Of a stretch of DNA of 64,000 nucleotides, positions 42,130-51,489 are shown in pieces. The position numbers and the translations under genes were made by a program. Under the pieces are notes generated by a model. That model was not told where the DNA came from, searched no databases, and was given only the letters and a program-made list of their open reading frames with translations. The stretch's first letter is position 1. Each line of letters opens with the position of its first letter. Origin of the DNA: Paenibacillus humicus NBRC 102415 (lineage in GTDB: Bacteria > Bacillota > Bacilli > Paenibacillales > Paenibacillaceae); the NCBI RefSeq assembly GCF_004000905.1, contig NZ_BIMD01000010.1, positions 1 to 64,000 on the forward strand, written 5' to 3'.

Positions 42130-42175
42130 GTCCTGCGGAGAATACACTATAAGCTAATTTATCTCCGGGCAGGAC
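42130..42175. promoter_or_regulatory. Long inverted repeat in the divergent intergenic region
   Basis: GTCCTGCGGAGA (42130-42141) and TCTCCGGGCAGGAC (42162-42175) form imperfect arms around an AT-rich centre (TACACTATAAGCTAATTT) that includes -10-like hexamers. Plausible operator or hairpin between the cobalamin-binding gene and the kinase hybrid. The rest of 41978-42245 shows nothing else. Confidence 0.5.
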
Positions 42176-42245
42176 GCCTGCCAGAATCGGCTTTATCCTT
42201 CGCAGCCCCATTTCCGTCCAAGCGCTCAACCAAGGAGGGACGAAC

Positions 42246-45200
42246 ATGAACAAAATACCTTCCGACAGCCAGCATTCCGAGCTTCCGCTCACCAAGGCCG
42301 AGCCGGTCCGAATCGTCGGCATCGGCGCCTCGGCGGGAGGACTGGAAGGCTTGAAGCATTTCTTTCAGCAGGCAAGTCCGGAGACCGGTCTTGCCTTTGT
42401 CGTCATTCAGCATTTGTCGCCCGACCACAAAAGCCTCATGAACGAGATTCTCTCTTTATATACGAGGATGCAGATCCATCTTGTCCGCGACGGCATGGAA
42501 GTGGAGCCGAACACGATCTATCTCGTTCCTCCGCGCAAATCGCTCTCCTTGAAAAAGAACCACTTGTGGCTTTCGGATCCGCATCCCGACGAGGTCCATT
42601 ACCCAATCGACTATTTCTTCCATTCGCTGGCGGCCGATCAGGGCCAGCAGGCGATTGCCGTCGTGCTGTCCGGTACGGGCACGGACGGAACGAGGGGCAT
42701 CGCAGCCGTCAAACGCAGCGGCGGAATCGTGTTCGCCCAGAACGAGGAGTCGGCGAAGTTCGACGGCATGCCTCGCAGCGCCATTGACAGCGGGCATGTC
42801 GATTTCGTGCTCGCTCCGGAGAAGATCGCGTCCAAGCTCAAATTTCCCGCTTCCTTGATTCCAAGCCCCAGCTATGCGGTGCAGGCCGCCGCCTTGAACG
42901 ACTCGGAGGCGCTGCTCGCCAAGATTTTGGAGAGGGTCCGGGAGCGCACGAACATCGATTTCAGCTTTTACAAGAAGAACAGCCTGCTGCGGAGAATCGA
43001 GAAGAGGATGGCCGAGGCGGGGGCGGCAACCCTGGCCGATTATGAGCTTCTGCTGGAGTCGAGGGAGGAGGAGGTGCTGGCGCTGAGGCAGGATCTGCTC
43101 ATCCACGTCACCCACTTTTTCCGCGATCCCGAAGCGTTCGACATTATCCGGGAAAAGGTGCTGCCCAAGCTGGTCCGCGCCAAGCTGCAGAACAAGAACA
43201 CCGAGCTGCGGATCTGGACGGCCGGCTGCTCGACGGGCGAGGAGGCTTATTCGATCGGGATGCTTGCTCTCGAAGTGCTGGAGCAGGAAGGTCTCCAGAA
43301 CCGCTTCAGCATCCGCATCTTCGCCACTGATGTGGACAAGCAGTCCATCGATTACGCCAATCACGGCGTCTATCCGCTGTCGATCGGGACCTCGGTGTCC
43401 AAGGCGCGGCTCGACAAATACTTCGTCCGCCATGGCGACACGTATCAGGTCACGCGCGAGCTGAGGCGGCTGATCGTGTTCGCCCCCCATAACCTGACGA
43501 AGGATCCGCCATTCAGCAATCTCGATCTCATCAGCTGCCGCAACATGCTCATCTACCTGCAGCCCGAGATGCAGCAGAAGGTGCTGTCGCTGTTCAACTT
43601 CGCCTTGACTCCCGGGGGCTTCCTGTTCCTGGGGCCGAGCGAGACCGTCGGCAGGCAGGACCATCTGTTCGAGCCCTCCAACGGCAAATGGAACATTTTC
43701 CGGCACAAGAGCCAGCGCAAAAACAGCGCGTCCGGCGCGACGCTGCTCATGGACGGAGCCAGGAGCCTGTCCACTCCGGGCGAGCTGAGGGAGCGGCGCA
43801 AGCAGCATGCCGGGGCGGATGCGCAGGAGAACCGCCGCCAGAGCCAGTTCTACAGTACATATGTGAATGAGCATATGGCTCCTTCCCTGCTGGTGGACGA
43901 GAAGCTCGACATCCAGCATTTGACCGGCAATGTGCAGCCGTTCCTGTCCCCGATGGAGGGCAGGCCTTCATGGAACCTGCAGAAGATGCTGGAGCCGGGG
44001 CTGGCCGTCGCGGTCATGACCGCCGTCCAGCAGATCCGCGCCGGGCTGGACGAGGTCGTATTCCGCCATCTGGTCGTGCAGACGGCGTCGGGAGAACAGC
44101 GGATCAACGTGACCGTGCGCCCGTTCTCGAAGAGCGGAGCGGCGTTCGCCGGCAGCATGCTGATCATTCTGGAGCTCGCTCCCGAGCTGGATGAAGTTCC
44201 GGTCGCTTCCATCGATCTGAACGACAGCGTCCGCAGGCAGATGGTGTGGCTGGAGCAGCAGCTCCGCTCCACCGAGGACAAGCTCCAGTCGGCGATCGAG
44301 GAGCTGGAGGCTTCCAATGAAGAGCTGCAGAGCACGAACGAGGAGCTGCAGGCGGTCAATGAAGAGCTGGTGACGATCAACAGCGAGTATCAGTTCAAAA
44401 TCCAGGAGCTGACGGAGCTGAACAACGACATGGATCTATTCCTTGTCAGCACCAAGATCGGCACGATCTTCCTGGATACGCAGTTCTGCATCCGCCGCTT
44501 CACTCCCGCTGTGACCAAGGAGATCCATCTTCTCAATGTGGACATCGGACGGCCGTTCCATCATATTTCGCATCAATTCTACTACGACCAGTTCGTGGAG
44601 GACGCCTCCAGGGTGCTGCAATCGCTCCGTTCGCTGGAGAAGGAAATCAAAAGCCGCAGCGGGCGCTGGTACAAGATGCGGATGATGCCTTACCGGACGC
44701 TGGAGCATCTGACCAAAGGCGTCATCATCACGCTCGTGGACATCACCGAGCTGAAGGAAGCCAACGAGGAGCTGCTGCGCCTCTCGTATGCGATCGAGCA
44801 AAGTCCGATCCTCGTCGTCATCTCCGATCTTGAAGGCGGCATCCTCTACGCCAACAGGCAGTTCCACGACCTGACGGGCGAGACGTCGGAGAGCATCTAC
44901 GGCAGGCATCTGGAGTCTCTCGATGACTGGCAGGCGAGCGGCTGCAGCTTCGCGGACATCTGGGAAAAGCTCAAGCGCGGCGAAATCTGGGAGGGCGAGC
45001 TGGCCGGCATCGGCAGGGACGGAGCCGTCTACTGGGAGCAGGCCAGGCTGCTGCCGATCGTGAAGCGCGGCGAGACGATCCATTACATGAAGATTTCCGA
45101 GAACATCACCGACCGCAAGACGACGGAGGAGATGCTCCGCAAGTCGGAGATGCTCGGAGCCGTCGGCCAGCTGGCGGCCGGCATCGCCCATGAGATCCGC

Positions 45201-45800
45201 AATCCGCTCACCTCTCTCAAAGGGTTCACGAAGCTGATGCAGGAAGACAACCGGCGCAACTACATCTCCATCATGGCGATGGAGCTGGAGCGGATCGAGC
45301 AGATCGTCAGCGAGCTTCTCGTCCTCTCCAAGCCGCAGGCGGTCGACTTCCATCCCGTCGCGCTGGGAGCCGTGCTCCGGGATGTCGTGATGCTGATCGA
45401 GGCGCAGGCGATCATGAACAATGTGCAGCTGGAGCTGGAAATTCCGGAGAGCGATATGCTCGTGCAGGGGGTGGACAACCAGCTCAAGCAGGTGTTCATC
45501 AATCTGATCAAGAACAGCATCGAAGCGATGGGCTCCGGCGGCGTCATCCAGGTGAAGGCTTCGGTCGGCGAGGACAACATGGCCTGGACCCGGATCATCG
45601 ACCAGGGCTCCGGCATCCCCCCGGAGAAGCTGGCCAAGCTGGGCGAGCCGTTCTTTTCCACCAAAGCGAAGGGAACCGGCCTGGGCCTTGTCATGACGTA
45701 CAAGATCGTCGAGAACCATCATGGCAAAATGTACTACGAAAGCGAGCTCGGAAAAGGAACGACGGGCTTTGTCGGCCTTCCGATCATCCGCAGCAGCTAA
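42246..45800 (+). CDS. CheB-CheR-PAS-histidine kinase hybrid
   Basis: 1184 residues. CheB methylesterase (about 18-195; catalytic Ser in GIGASAGGLEG, His in VIQHLSPDH, Asp in VLSGTGTDGTRG); CheR methyltransferase (about 215-480; DLLIHVTHFFRDPEAF, WTAGCSTGEEAYS SAM loop, DLISCRNMLIYL); a coiled coil (about 670-720, repeated EELQ-N units); PAS domains (about 725-835 and 845-960); HisKA with H982 in AAGIAHEIRNPLTSL; and HATPase with a C-terminal G box (GTGLGLVMTYKIVE). No receiver-like CheB regulatory domain. The start follows AACCAAGGAGGGACGAAC. Such hybrids are non-chemotaxis sensors with unclear methylation targets. No chemoreceptor genes are nearby. Confidence 0.93.
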   Translation: MNKIPSDSQHSELPLTKAEPVRIVGIGASAGGLEGLKHFFQQASPETGLAFVVIQHLSPDHKSLMNEILSLYTRMQIHLVRDGMEVEPNTIYLVPPRKSLSLKKNHLWLSDPHPDEVHYPIDYFFHSLAADQGQQAIAVVLSGTGTDGTRGIAAVKRSGGIVFAQNEESAKFDGMPRSAIDSGHVDFVLAPEKIASKLKFPASLIPSPSYAVQAAALNDSEALLAKILERVRERTNIDFSFYKKNSLLRRIEKRMAEAGAATLADYELLLESREEEVLALRQDLLIHVTHFFRDPEAFDIIREKVLPKLVRAKLQNKNTELRIWTAGCSTGEEAYSIGMLALEVLEQEGLQNRFSIRIFATDVDKQSIDYANHGVYPLSIGTSVSKARLDKYFVRHGDTYQVTRELRRLIVFAPHNLTKDPPFSNLDLISCRNMLIYLQPEMQQKVLSLFNFALTPGGFLFLGPSETVGRQDHLFEPSNGKWNIFRHKSQRKNSASGATLLMDGARSLSTPGELRERRKQHAGADAQENRRQSQFYSTYVNEHMAPSLLVDEKLDIQHLTGNVQPFLSPMEGRPSWNLQKMLEPGLAVAVMTAVQQIRAGLDEVVFRHLVVQTASGEQRINVTVRPFSKSGAAFAGSMLIILELAPELDEVPVASIDLNDSVRRQMVWLEQQLRSTEDKLQSAIEELEASNEELQSTNEELQAVNEELVTINSEYQFKIQELTELNNDMDLFLVSTKIGTIFLDTQFCIRRFTPAVTKEIHLLNVDIGRPFHHISHQFYYDQFVEDASRVLQSLRSLEKEIKSRSGRWYKMRMMPYRTLEHLTKGVIITLVDITELKEANEELLRLSYAIEQSPILVVISDLEGGILYANRQFHDLTGETSESIYGRHLESLDDWQASGCSFADIWEKLKRGEIWEGELAGIGRDGAVYWEQARLLPIVKRGETIHYMKISENITDRKTTEEMLRKSEMLGAVGQLAAGIAHEIRNPLTSLKGFTKLMQEDNRRNYISIMAMELERIEQIVSELLVLSKPQAVDFHPVALGAVLRDVVMLIEAQAIMNNVQLELEIPESDMLVQGVDNQLKQVFINLIKNSIEAMGSGGVIQVKASVGEDNMAWTRIIDQGSGIPPEKLAKLGEPFFSTKAKGTGLGLVMTYKIVENHHGKMYYESELGKGTTGFVGLPIIRSS

Positions 45801-45822
45801 CCGCGGCAGAGCCGTCATCCAA

Positions 45823-45849
45823 GCCGGAAGCGCGCCTTCCGGTTTTTTT
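45823..45849 (+). terminator. Terminator of the CheB-CheR-kinase gene
   Basis: CCGGAAG/CTTCCGG stem, 5-nt loop, followed by seven T. The 45850-46186 interval that follows has no gene or recognised site. Confidence 0.88.
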
Positions 45850-46186
45850 CCGTTCCTCCGCTCATACAATGGGGATAGACGCTCGAAGATGGGCCAACCC
45901 ATCCCTCTGGCGGCGGATGATAGAAAGGAGAGCGATGCAAAGCCGGTGATTTTCATTTCTTTCGCCAGGCAGCGTTTAAATGGCGGTTATGCAGGGTAAA
46001 AAAGCTGAAAAGCTTGTCCTTTCCTGTCGATAATCCTTGAAGGATGGGGAATTGATGCGGTTCCGGCGATCGCCGGCTGCAGAGGGAGATGAGGGAACGG
46101 CACGGGGTGCCGCTGTTGTAAGCGCCTTACCTTTCCGATATACTTTTCCGTAATGACATTTACTGGAGAAGCGGGGGGGCGGCGGC

Positions 46187-46384
46187 ATGGTGATTGAAGG
46201 ATGGGTGACGGCTCTGACGCTGGCCTTCGGCGTTGCGGCGGCTGTCGTCGGCGTCGCGGCCTACCTGCGCTTGTACCGCCGCCAAAATCCGGACCAGGCC
46301 CCGCGCAAGGCCGAGGCGTCCTTGCGGGACAGCTGGAAATCCCAGGAGGAACCGAACGATCAAGAACTCCCTCCGCAGGAATGA
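46187..46384 (+). CDS. Possible small membrane protein (65 aa)
   Basis: An N-terminal transmembrane helix (LTLAFGVAAAVVGVAAYL) is followed by a polar tail (YRRQNPDQAPRK to ELPPQE). The ribosome binding site is a G-rich stretch (GCGGGGGGGCGGCGGC) rather than a good AGGAGG. The next promoter begins only 13 bp after its stop. Plausible but unproven; no family recognised. Confidence 0.4.
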   Translation: MVIEGWVTALTLAFGVAAAVVGVAAYLRLYRRQNPDQAPRKAEASLRDSWKSQEEPNDQELPPQE

Positions 46385-46396
46385 TTGGGAATTTGC

Positions 46397-46425
46397 TTCC
46401 AACCTGATGCATGAAGTGATATAAT
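46397..46425 (+). promoter_or_regulatory. Promoter for the 62-aa protein gene
   Basis: TTCCAA (46397-46402), 17-bp spacer, TATAAT (46420-46425), giving a ~110-nt 5' UTR that contains a small TCCGA/TCGGA hairpin near 46500. Confidence 0.6.
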
Positions 46426-46543
46426 AGTGTGAAAAATACAAACATTCGCTCAACTGCCATGGAGTGTCTGCACCATAGGGATACCTGCACGTTCTCGAAT
46501 CCGAGGTTTCGGATGAACATCCAGCGTTAGAGGAGGAGATTTC

Positions 46544-46732
46544 ATGGCCAAGCACAGCCAGAATGAAGTCAAGGAAAGCCTCAAGGAACTCACGAGAATT
46601 TTTCAGCCCAAGGATCCGCGGAAGTTCGTTAAGGATTACATCCGCAAATACCGCATCACCGGCGGATATGAGGATGAGCTGACGTCACTGGTTGAGCATG
46701 AAATGGGCAGAATGAATTCCTCCGTGAGCTAG
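46544..46732 (+). CDS. Small conserved-looking protein (62 aa), function unknown
   Basis: ATG 46544 follows AGAGGAGGAGATTTC. The protein is charged and helical: EVKESLKELTRIFQPKDPRK, then FVKDYIRKYRITGGYEDEL and SLVEHEMGRM. There is no signal or membrane segment. Good coding signals with its own promoter and terminator make it a real gene, but I do not recognise a family. Confidence 0.75.
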   Translation: MAKHSQNEVKESLKELTRIFQPKDPRKFVKDYIRKYRITGGYEDELTSLVEHEMGRMNSSVS

Positions 46733-46750
46733 AACAAGCGAGCCTATCAT

Positions 46751-46795
46751 ATACCCGGCCCGGATACTCCCCCTGCGGAGTTCCGGGTCATTTTT
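46751..46795 (+). terminator. Terminator after the 62-aa gene
   Basis: ACCCGG (46751-46756) and CCGGGT with an inner ACTCC/GGAGT helix, followed by CATTTTT. Confidence 0.65.
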
Positions 46796-46900
46796 GCGTG
46801 CCGTGAAGCGGCGGAATGAGGCGCGGCTCTTCCGAATAGCATAGATCGAGGGAGCTTGGAAGGCGATCTTGATCTTGGACGAGGAGCGGAGGCATCAGCC

Positions 46901-47647
46901 ATGGCGGAATGGAAGTCGGAAGAGGAAATCGGCAGGATCCGCCGCGCGGGACGAGTCGTTGCGTTATGCCACGATGCGATCGCGAAGCGGATCGCGCCCG
47001 GCGTCACGACGCTTGAGATCGACCGTTTCGTAGAACGGCTGATGGCGGAGCATGGAGCTTACCCGGCTCAGAAGGGGTACAGAGGCTATCCTTATGCGAC
47101 CTGCGCGTCGGTAGGCGAGGTCGTCTGCCACGGATTCCCGGATGCGGTGCCGCTTCAGGAGGGAGATATCGTGACGATCGACATGGTTGCCGATGTGGAC
47201 GGCTGGAAGGCCGACTCGGCCTGGACCTATGCGATCGGAAAGGGAGACTCCGGCGTGCAGTCGCTGATGGCGGGCGCCCGCCAGGCAATGCTGAAGGGGA
47301 TCGGCCAGTGCCGGGTCGGACGCCGGCTCGGCGACATCGGCGCCGCGGTCGTCCAGTCGGCGAAGGAGACGGGGCATTCGGTCGTGTCCAGCTTCGCCGG
47401 GCATGGAATCGGACGCTCCATCCACGAGCCGCCGGAGGTGAACCATGTCAGCAGAGGCGGCAGCGGAGCGGTTCTGCAGCCCGGCATGGTGCTGACGGTC
47501 GAGCCGATTCTGACGGCTGGGGGGCCGGAAGTATGGATTGCCCATGACGGCTGGACGGCGCGGACGAGCGACCGTTCCTGGTCGGCGCAATACGAGCATA
47601 CGGTTGCCATAACCGAGCAGGGACCGGTTATCCTTACTTGTTTGTAA
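46901..47647 (+). CDS. map: Methionine aminopeptidase, type I
   Basis: 248 residues. It removes N-terminal methionine from nascent proteins using two metal ions. Metal ligands: first Asp in VDGWKADSAW-type segment, Asp of ADSAWTY, His of FAGHGIGR, Glu of VEPILT, and Glu of YEHTVAIT. The substrate-pocket His is in VCHGFPDAVPL. ATG 46901 follows GAGCGGAGG. The absence of secY/adk/infA neighbours suggests that this is a second, non-ribosomal-operon copy like Bacillus YflG. Gene symbol given for function only. Confidence 0.9.
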   Translation: MAEWKSEEEIGRIRRAGRVVALCHDAIAKRIAPGVTTLEIDRFVERLMAEHGAYPAQKGYRGYPYATCASVGEVVCHGFPDAVPLQEGDIVTIDMVADVDGWKADSAWTYAIGKGDSGVQSLMAGARQAMLKGIGQCRVGRRLGDIGAAVVQSAKETGHSVVSSFAGHGIGRSIHEPPEVNHVSRGGSGAVLQPGMVLTVEPILTAGGPEVWIAHDGWTARTSDRSWSAQYEHTVAITEQGPVILTCL

Positions 47648-47673
47648 AAGCGGGGATGTCGGCTCGAAAAAAG

Positions 47674-47817
47674 TTATCCCCCAATCTATGCACATATGCA
47701 CAATTGATATCCACAATATCCACAGGGTTGTAGGGATAACTTGAACGGGCAGCCTGCAACCGTGAACTTATGGAATCATAAAGGCTTTTTCGGCAGTTGT
47801 TGTCCCCTTGTGGATAA
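47674..47817. promoter_or_regulatory. Cluster of DnaA-box-like 9-mers
   Basis: One exact box TGTGGATAA (47809-47817, minus orientation), two adjoining ATATCCACA (47707-47715, 47716-47724; one mismatch each), TTATCCCCC (47674-47682) and TTATCCCTA on the minus strand (47731-47739). Five sites fall within 145 bp of an AT-richer gene-free interval. No dnaA, dnaN or parA is near, so this is not oriC; a DnaA-binding regulatory or titration locus is possible. Confidence 0.5.
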
Positions 47818-47827
47818 AAAATGAATC

Positions 47828-47854
47828 GGCCTCTTCCATGCGGAAGAGGCCTTT
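47828..47854. terminator. Terminator
   Basis: GGCCTCTTCC/GGAAGAGGCC, 10-bp perfect stem, 4-nt loop, followed by TTTCTG. Distance from map (180 bp) is unusual. The remaining 47855-48052 stretch has no other feature I can name. Confidence 0.7.
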
Positions 47855-48052
47855 CTGTGGATAGCTTCGATGATTGACGGTGGCGACGGGCTAGTGAGAC
47901 AATGGAAGAAAGCGATCGGACAGCCTACCGTTCAGGCGGCTGTCCGATCCGGAGGCGGGGAAGCAGCCGTGCGGCGATCGCCGCACGGCCGGCAGCATGA
48001 CGAGGCCGGCCGCCGAGGCTCGTAGAGCAGAAGAATCGGGGAGGAAGCTGAC

Positions 48053-48721
48053 ATGCTTAGCAAACTGAGAGTGACTCAAGCAATCGCGGAAGCGGGCGTC
48101 GTAGCCGTGCTGCGCGCGGATTCGGCGGAGGAGGTCGCCCGCATGGCGAGGCATGCCATCCGCGGGGGAATCAAGGCGATCGAGATTACGATGACCGTGC
48201 CGATGGCGCTGCAGGCGATCCAGCAGCTGGCCGCAGAGTATTCCAGCAAGGCGGATCCCGCATCGGACTCCTACGCGATCATCGGCGTCGGAACCGTGCT
48301 GGATCCCGAGACGGCCCGCGCGGCCATTCTGAGCGGCGCGGAGTTCGTCGTTGCGCCGGCTGTCAATCCCGACACGATTCGCTTGTGCAACCGTTATGCG
48401 GTGCCGGTCATGCCGGGAACGATGACGATCCGGGACATCCAGACCGCGATGGAGCTCGGAGCGGACATCGTCAAGCTGTTTCCGGGAAGCGCGTTCGGCC
48501 CGGATATGATTACGGCCGTCAAGGGCCCGCTTCCGCAAGCGAACATCATGCCGACGGGCGGCGTCTCGCTGGCCAATCTGGCGCAGTGGGTGAAGGCCGG
48601 CGCGGTCGCGGTCGGCATCGGCGGAGATCTGACCAAGGAAGCGGTGAAGCACGGGGATTACACGCTGATCGAGCGGCAGGCCCAGGCTTACGTCCAAGCT
48701 TACCGGGACGCCAGGGCCTGA
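48053..48721 (+). CDS. eda: 2-dehydro-3-deoxy-phosphogluconate aldolase (KDPG/KHG aldolase)
   Basis: 222 residues. It cleaves KDPG to pyruvate and glyceraldehyde 3-phosphate, the last step of hexuronate and Entner-Doudoroff-type catabolism. The Schiff-base lysine is K141 in DIVKLFPGSAFGP and the catalytic glutamate is E44 in AIEITMTVP. The phosphate loop MPTGGVSLANL is present. ATG 48053 follows GGGAGGAAGCTGAC. It fits degradation of glucuronic acid side chains of xylan; a kdgK partner is not adjacent. Confidence 0.92.
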   Translation: MLSKLRVTQAIAEAGVVAVLRADSAEEVARMARHAIRGGIKAIEITMTVPMALQAIQQLAAEYSSKADPASDSYAIIGVGTVLDPETARAAILSGAEFVVAPAVNPDTIRLCNRYAVPVMPGTMTIRDIQTAMELGADIVKLFPGSAFGPDMITAVKGPLPQANIMPTGGVSLANLAQWVKAGAVAVGIGGDLTKEAVKHGDYTLIERQAQAYVQAYRDARA

Positions 48722-48823
48722 GCGCGCGGCGGGCATGCCCCGCTGGCGGCAGGCGCCCGGATTGGGTAAAATGGGAGAGTGAAGGTAAGCGGTTTATCGA
48801 CTTAAGAGAGGCGGAATGGAATC

Positions 48824-50209
48824 ATGGAATACCGGATTGAGAAGGATACGATGGGCGAAATCAAGGTTCCCGCGGACAAGCTGTGGGGCGCTCAGACTCA
48901 GCGCAGCCGCGAGAACTTCAAGATCGGCTGGGAGAAGATGCCGCTTGAGGTCGTCAAAGCGATGACATATGTGAAAAAAGCGGCGGCTCAGGCCAACCGC
49001 AAGCTGGGCGTGCTGGAGCCGGAAAAGGCCGACGCGATCTGCCGCGCGGCCGATGAGATTCTCGAGGGCAAGCATGACGGGGAGTTCCCGCTCGTCGTAT
49101 GGCAGACGGGCAGCGGCACGCAGACCAATATGAACTGCAACGAGGTTATCGCCCGCCGCGCGAACCAGCTGCTGGAGGCGGAAGGCTCCTCCGTGCGCAT
49201 CCACCCGAACGACGACGTGAACCGTTCGCAGAGCTCCAACGATACGTTCCCGGCGGCGATGCACATCGCGGCGGTCATCGCGGTATCGACCCGCCTGCTG
49301 CCGGCGCTCGAGGTGCTCAAGGCGACCTTGCACGAGAAGAGCGTCAAGTTCGACGACATCGTCAAAATCGGCCGCACGCATCTGCAGGATGCGACGCCGA
49401 TTACGCTCGGCCAGGAAATCAGCGGCTGGGAAGCGATGCTGGAGAAATCGTCCTGGATGCTGACGAGCAGCGTCGACGCCATCCGCGAGCTCGCGCTCGG
49501 CGGCACGGCGGTCGGCACCGGCATCAACGCGCATCCGGAATTCGCGGTGCAGGTAGCGGCCGAGGTGGCCGAGATTACCGGCCACAACTTCGTGACGGCA
49601 TCGAACAAGTTCCATTCCCTGACGTCCCACGACCAGATCGTCTGGGTGCATGGCGCGATCAAGGGCCTCGCGGCCGACCTGATGAAGATCGCCAACGACG
49701 TGCGCTGGCTCGCCAGCGGCCCGCGCAGCGGCATCGGCGAGATCACGATCCCGGAGAACGAGCCGGGCAGCTCCATCATGCCGGGCAAGGTCAATCCGAC
49801 GCAGTGCGAAGCCATTACGATGGTCGCCTGCCAGGTCATGGGCAACGATGCGGCGATCGGCTTCGCGGCCAGCCAAGGCAACTTCGAGCTGAACGTGTTC
49901 AAGCCGGTCATCGCCTACAATTTCCTGCAGTCCGTCGTGCTGCTCTCCGACTCCATGCTCTCGTTCAACGAGCATTGCGCCGTCGGCATCGAGCCGAACC
50001 TCGACACGCTGAAGCACAACCTGGATCAGTCCTTGATGCTCGTGACGGCGCTCAATCCGCATATCGGCTACGAGAATGCGGCCAAGATCGCCAAGCAGGC
50101 GCATAAGGAAGGCACGACGCTCAAGGAGAGCGCGATCAAGAGCGGCCTGCTCACTTCCGAGCAGTTCGACGAGTGGGTCCGTCCGGAGAAGATGACGGGC
50201 AAGCGCTAG
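48824..50209 (+). CDS. fumC: Fumarate hydratase class II
   Basis: 461 residues. TCA-cycle enzyme interconverting fumarate and malate, cytoplasmic tetramer. Landmarks: [51 protein letters not shown] and the lyase signature [15 protein letters not shown] with catalytic Ser near residues 316-317. Length matches FumC (about 460). ATG 48824 follows AGAGGCGGAATGGAATC. Aspartase is the main alternative, but the GSGTQTNMN segment and overall pattern favour fumarase. Single gene with a strong terminator. Confidence 0.95.
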   Translation: MEYRIEKDTMGEIKVPADKLWGAQTQRSRENFKIGWEKMPLEVVKAMTYVKKAAAQANRKLGVLEPEKADAICRAADEILEGKHDGEFPLVVWQTGSGTQTNMNCNEVIARRANQLLEAEGSSVRIHPNDDVNRSQSSNDTFPAAMHIAAVIAVSTRLLPALEVLKATLHEKSVKFDDIVKIGRTHLQDATPITLGQEISGWEAMLEKSSWMLTSSVDAIRELALGGTAVGTGINAHPEFAVQVAAEVAEITGHNFVTASNKFHSLTSHDQIVWVHGAIKGLAADLMKIANDVRWLASGPRSGIGEITIPENEPGSSIMPGKVNPTQCEAITMVACQVMGNDAAIGFAASQGNFELNVFKPVIAYNFLQSVVLLSDSMLSFNEHCAVGIEPNLDTLKHNLDQSLMLVTALNPHIGYENAAKIAKQAHKEGTTLKESAIKSGLLTSEQFDEWVRPEKMTGKR

Positions 50210-50233
50210 GAAGAGAAAGAGCCAAGAAAGGGC

Positions 50234-50269
50234 AAAGCCCCGTCATGTGAACATGACGGGGCTTTTTTT
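50234..50269 (+). terminator. Terminator of fumC
   Basis: AAAGCCCCGTCATGT/ACATGACGGGGCTTTTTTT, about a 15-bp stem with a 2-nt loop and a long T-run. Confidence 0.95.
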
Positions 50270-50328
50270 GTTAGTGGGAAAGAATCAAGGGACTGTTCTT
50301 AAAGATGGAGTCGAAAACCGTTTTCAAA

Positions 50329-50369
50329 TAAAAAACAGCTCGCCCCGTAAACCATTTGCAGGGCGAGCT
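50329..50369 (-). terminator. Terminator of the siderophore binding-protein gene
   Basis: Minus strand AGCTCGCCC/GGGCGAGCT stem followed by GTTTTTT. Confidence 0.85.
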
Positions 50370-50399
50370 TCTTCTTTTCTGCTTGAAGGTCGAGCGAGG

Positions 50400-51398
50400 C
50401 TACACTTCGTAGATCTGATACAGCTCGTCGAGCATCAGGTTGGCGGCCAGGATGCCGCCGGCGGTATTCCAGATGGCGTCGTCTACGCGCTTGGCCCGTC
50501 CTTCCTGGACGACCTTAAGGCTCTTCCAGAGAGGATCGCCCGTCCATTCCTGTTCGGTAGCATTGCCTTTGCCGTCGCCGGTGTCATAGGTGAAGTAGAA
50601 GAGACGGTCGGCTTCGACTTCCGGCAGGCGCTCCTTGGTGATTTCGTCGACGAACGTTTCCTTGCTGTTCTTCGTCATCGCGTTGCGGGCAATGCCGATC
50701 TGATCGAAGATGATGCCGGAGAACGTGTCGGTGTGGTAGACGCGCGTCTTGCCGCCCATGAAGCGCACCATCGATACCGTTTCATTCAGCTTGCTGCCGG
50801 CTTTGGCCTTGAAGTCCTCGATGCGCGCGTCGAAGTCGGCGATCAGCTTCTCGCCTTCGGCTTTTTTGTTCAGGGCATCGGCATAGAGAGTGAAGTTTTC
50901 CTTCCAATAGCCGCGAAGGTCTTGGGCTTCGACGGTCGGCGCAATGGCGCTCAGCTGCTCATAGATCTTCTCGTGGCGCATCTTGTTGGCGATGATGAGA
51001 TCGGGCTGCAGGCCGGCGATCAGCTCGATGTTCGGCTGGCTTTCCTCGCCGAGCACGGTGACGCCTTCCATTTTGTCCTTGATGTGCTTGTACCAAGGAT
51101 CGCCTGTCCAGGACTTGACCGCGCCGACTGGCTTCACGCCGAGAGCGAGCACCGCTTCGGTGCCTTCATTGGTCAGCACGACGACCTTCTGCGGCGTGCC
51201 CTTGATAATCGTTTCTCCGAGCGCATGCTTGACGACACGCTCCGCATCGCCGCCGGAGGATCCCTCTCCGGTGCCCGCGGCGGGCTGATTGGCCGCAGGC
51301 TCGCTCGCCGAGTTGTTCGCGTTATTGTTGCTGCCGCAAGCGGCCAGCAGGCCGACCAGCAGGATGGAGACCATGAAGGTCAGAAAGCGTTTGTTCAT
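50400..51398 (-). CDS. Iron-siderophore ABC transporter substrate-binding lipoprotein (YfiY-like)
   Basis: 332 residues. Signal peptide with lipobox (GLLAAC), Asn/Ser/Ala-rich spacer, then a FhuD-type bilobal fold: KVVVLTNEGTEAVLALGVKP, ELIAGLQPDLIIANKMRH, and the C-terminal NTAGGILAANLMLDEL. The TWGDP/WxGDP repeats (SWTGDPWYKHI, EWTGDPLWKSL) are a feature of YfiY-group proteins for hydroxycarboxylate siderophores such as schizokinen; specificity is inferred. It is divergent from the permease genes under its own Fur-controlled promoter. Confidence 0.92.
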   Translation of the reverse strand: MNKRFLTFMVSILLVGLLAACGSNNNANNSASEPAANQPAAGTGEGSSGGDAERVVKHALGETIIKGTPQKVVVLTNEGTEAVLALGVKPVGAVKSWTGDPWYKHIKDKMEGVTVLGEESQPNIELIAGLQPDLIIANKMRHEKIYEQLSAIAPTVEAQDLRGYWKENFTLYADALNKKAEGEKLIADFDARIEDFKAKAGSKLNETVSMVRFMGGKTRVYHTDTFSGIIFDQIGIARNAMTKNSKETFVDEITKERLPEVEADRLFYFTYDTGDGKGNATEQEWTGDPLWKSLKVVQEGRAKRVDDAIWNTAGGILAANLMLDELYQIYEV

Positions 51399-51425
51399 CT
51401 CTCTTAATCCCCTTTATGTCTAATA

Positions 51426-51481
51426 TGATAACCATTATCAGTACAGGTAGAAATTCTAGAGAAGAAGGGATAGCCTGTCAA
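51426..51481 (-). promoter_or_regulatory. Fur-controlled promoter of the binding-protein gene
   Basis: Minus strand TTGACA (51476-51481), 17-bp spacer, TAGAAT (51453-51458). The palindromic Fur site TGATAATGGTTATCA (51426-51440) lies just downstream of the start point. Confidence 0.88.
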
Positions 51482-51489
51482 TGAATATT

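Noticed and set aside
46120-46134. cre site TGTAAGCGCCTTACC near 46.1 kb
   Set aside because: Only 12 of 14 positions match, and the downstream small ORF is itself uncertain.
47674-47817. Chromosomal replication origin
   Set aside because: No dnaA/dnaN/gidA neighbourhood and no DNA-unwinding element; kept only as a DnaA-box-like cluster.
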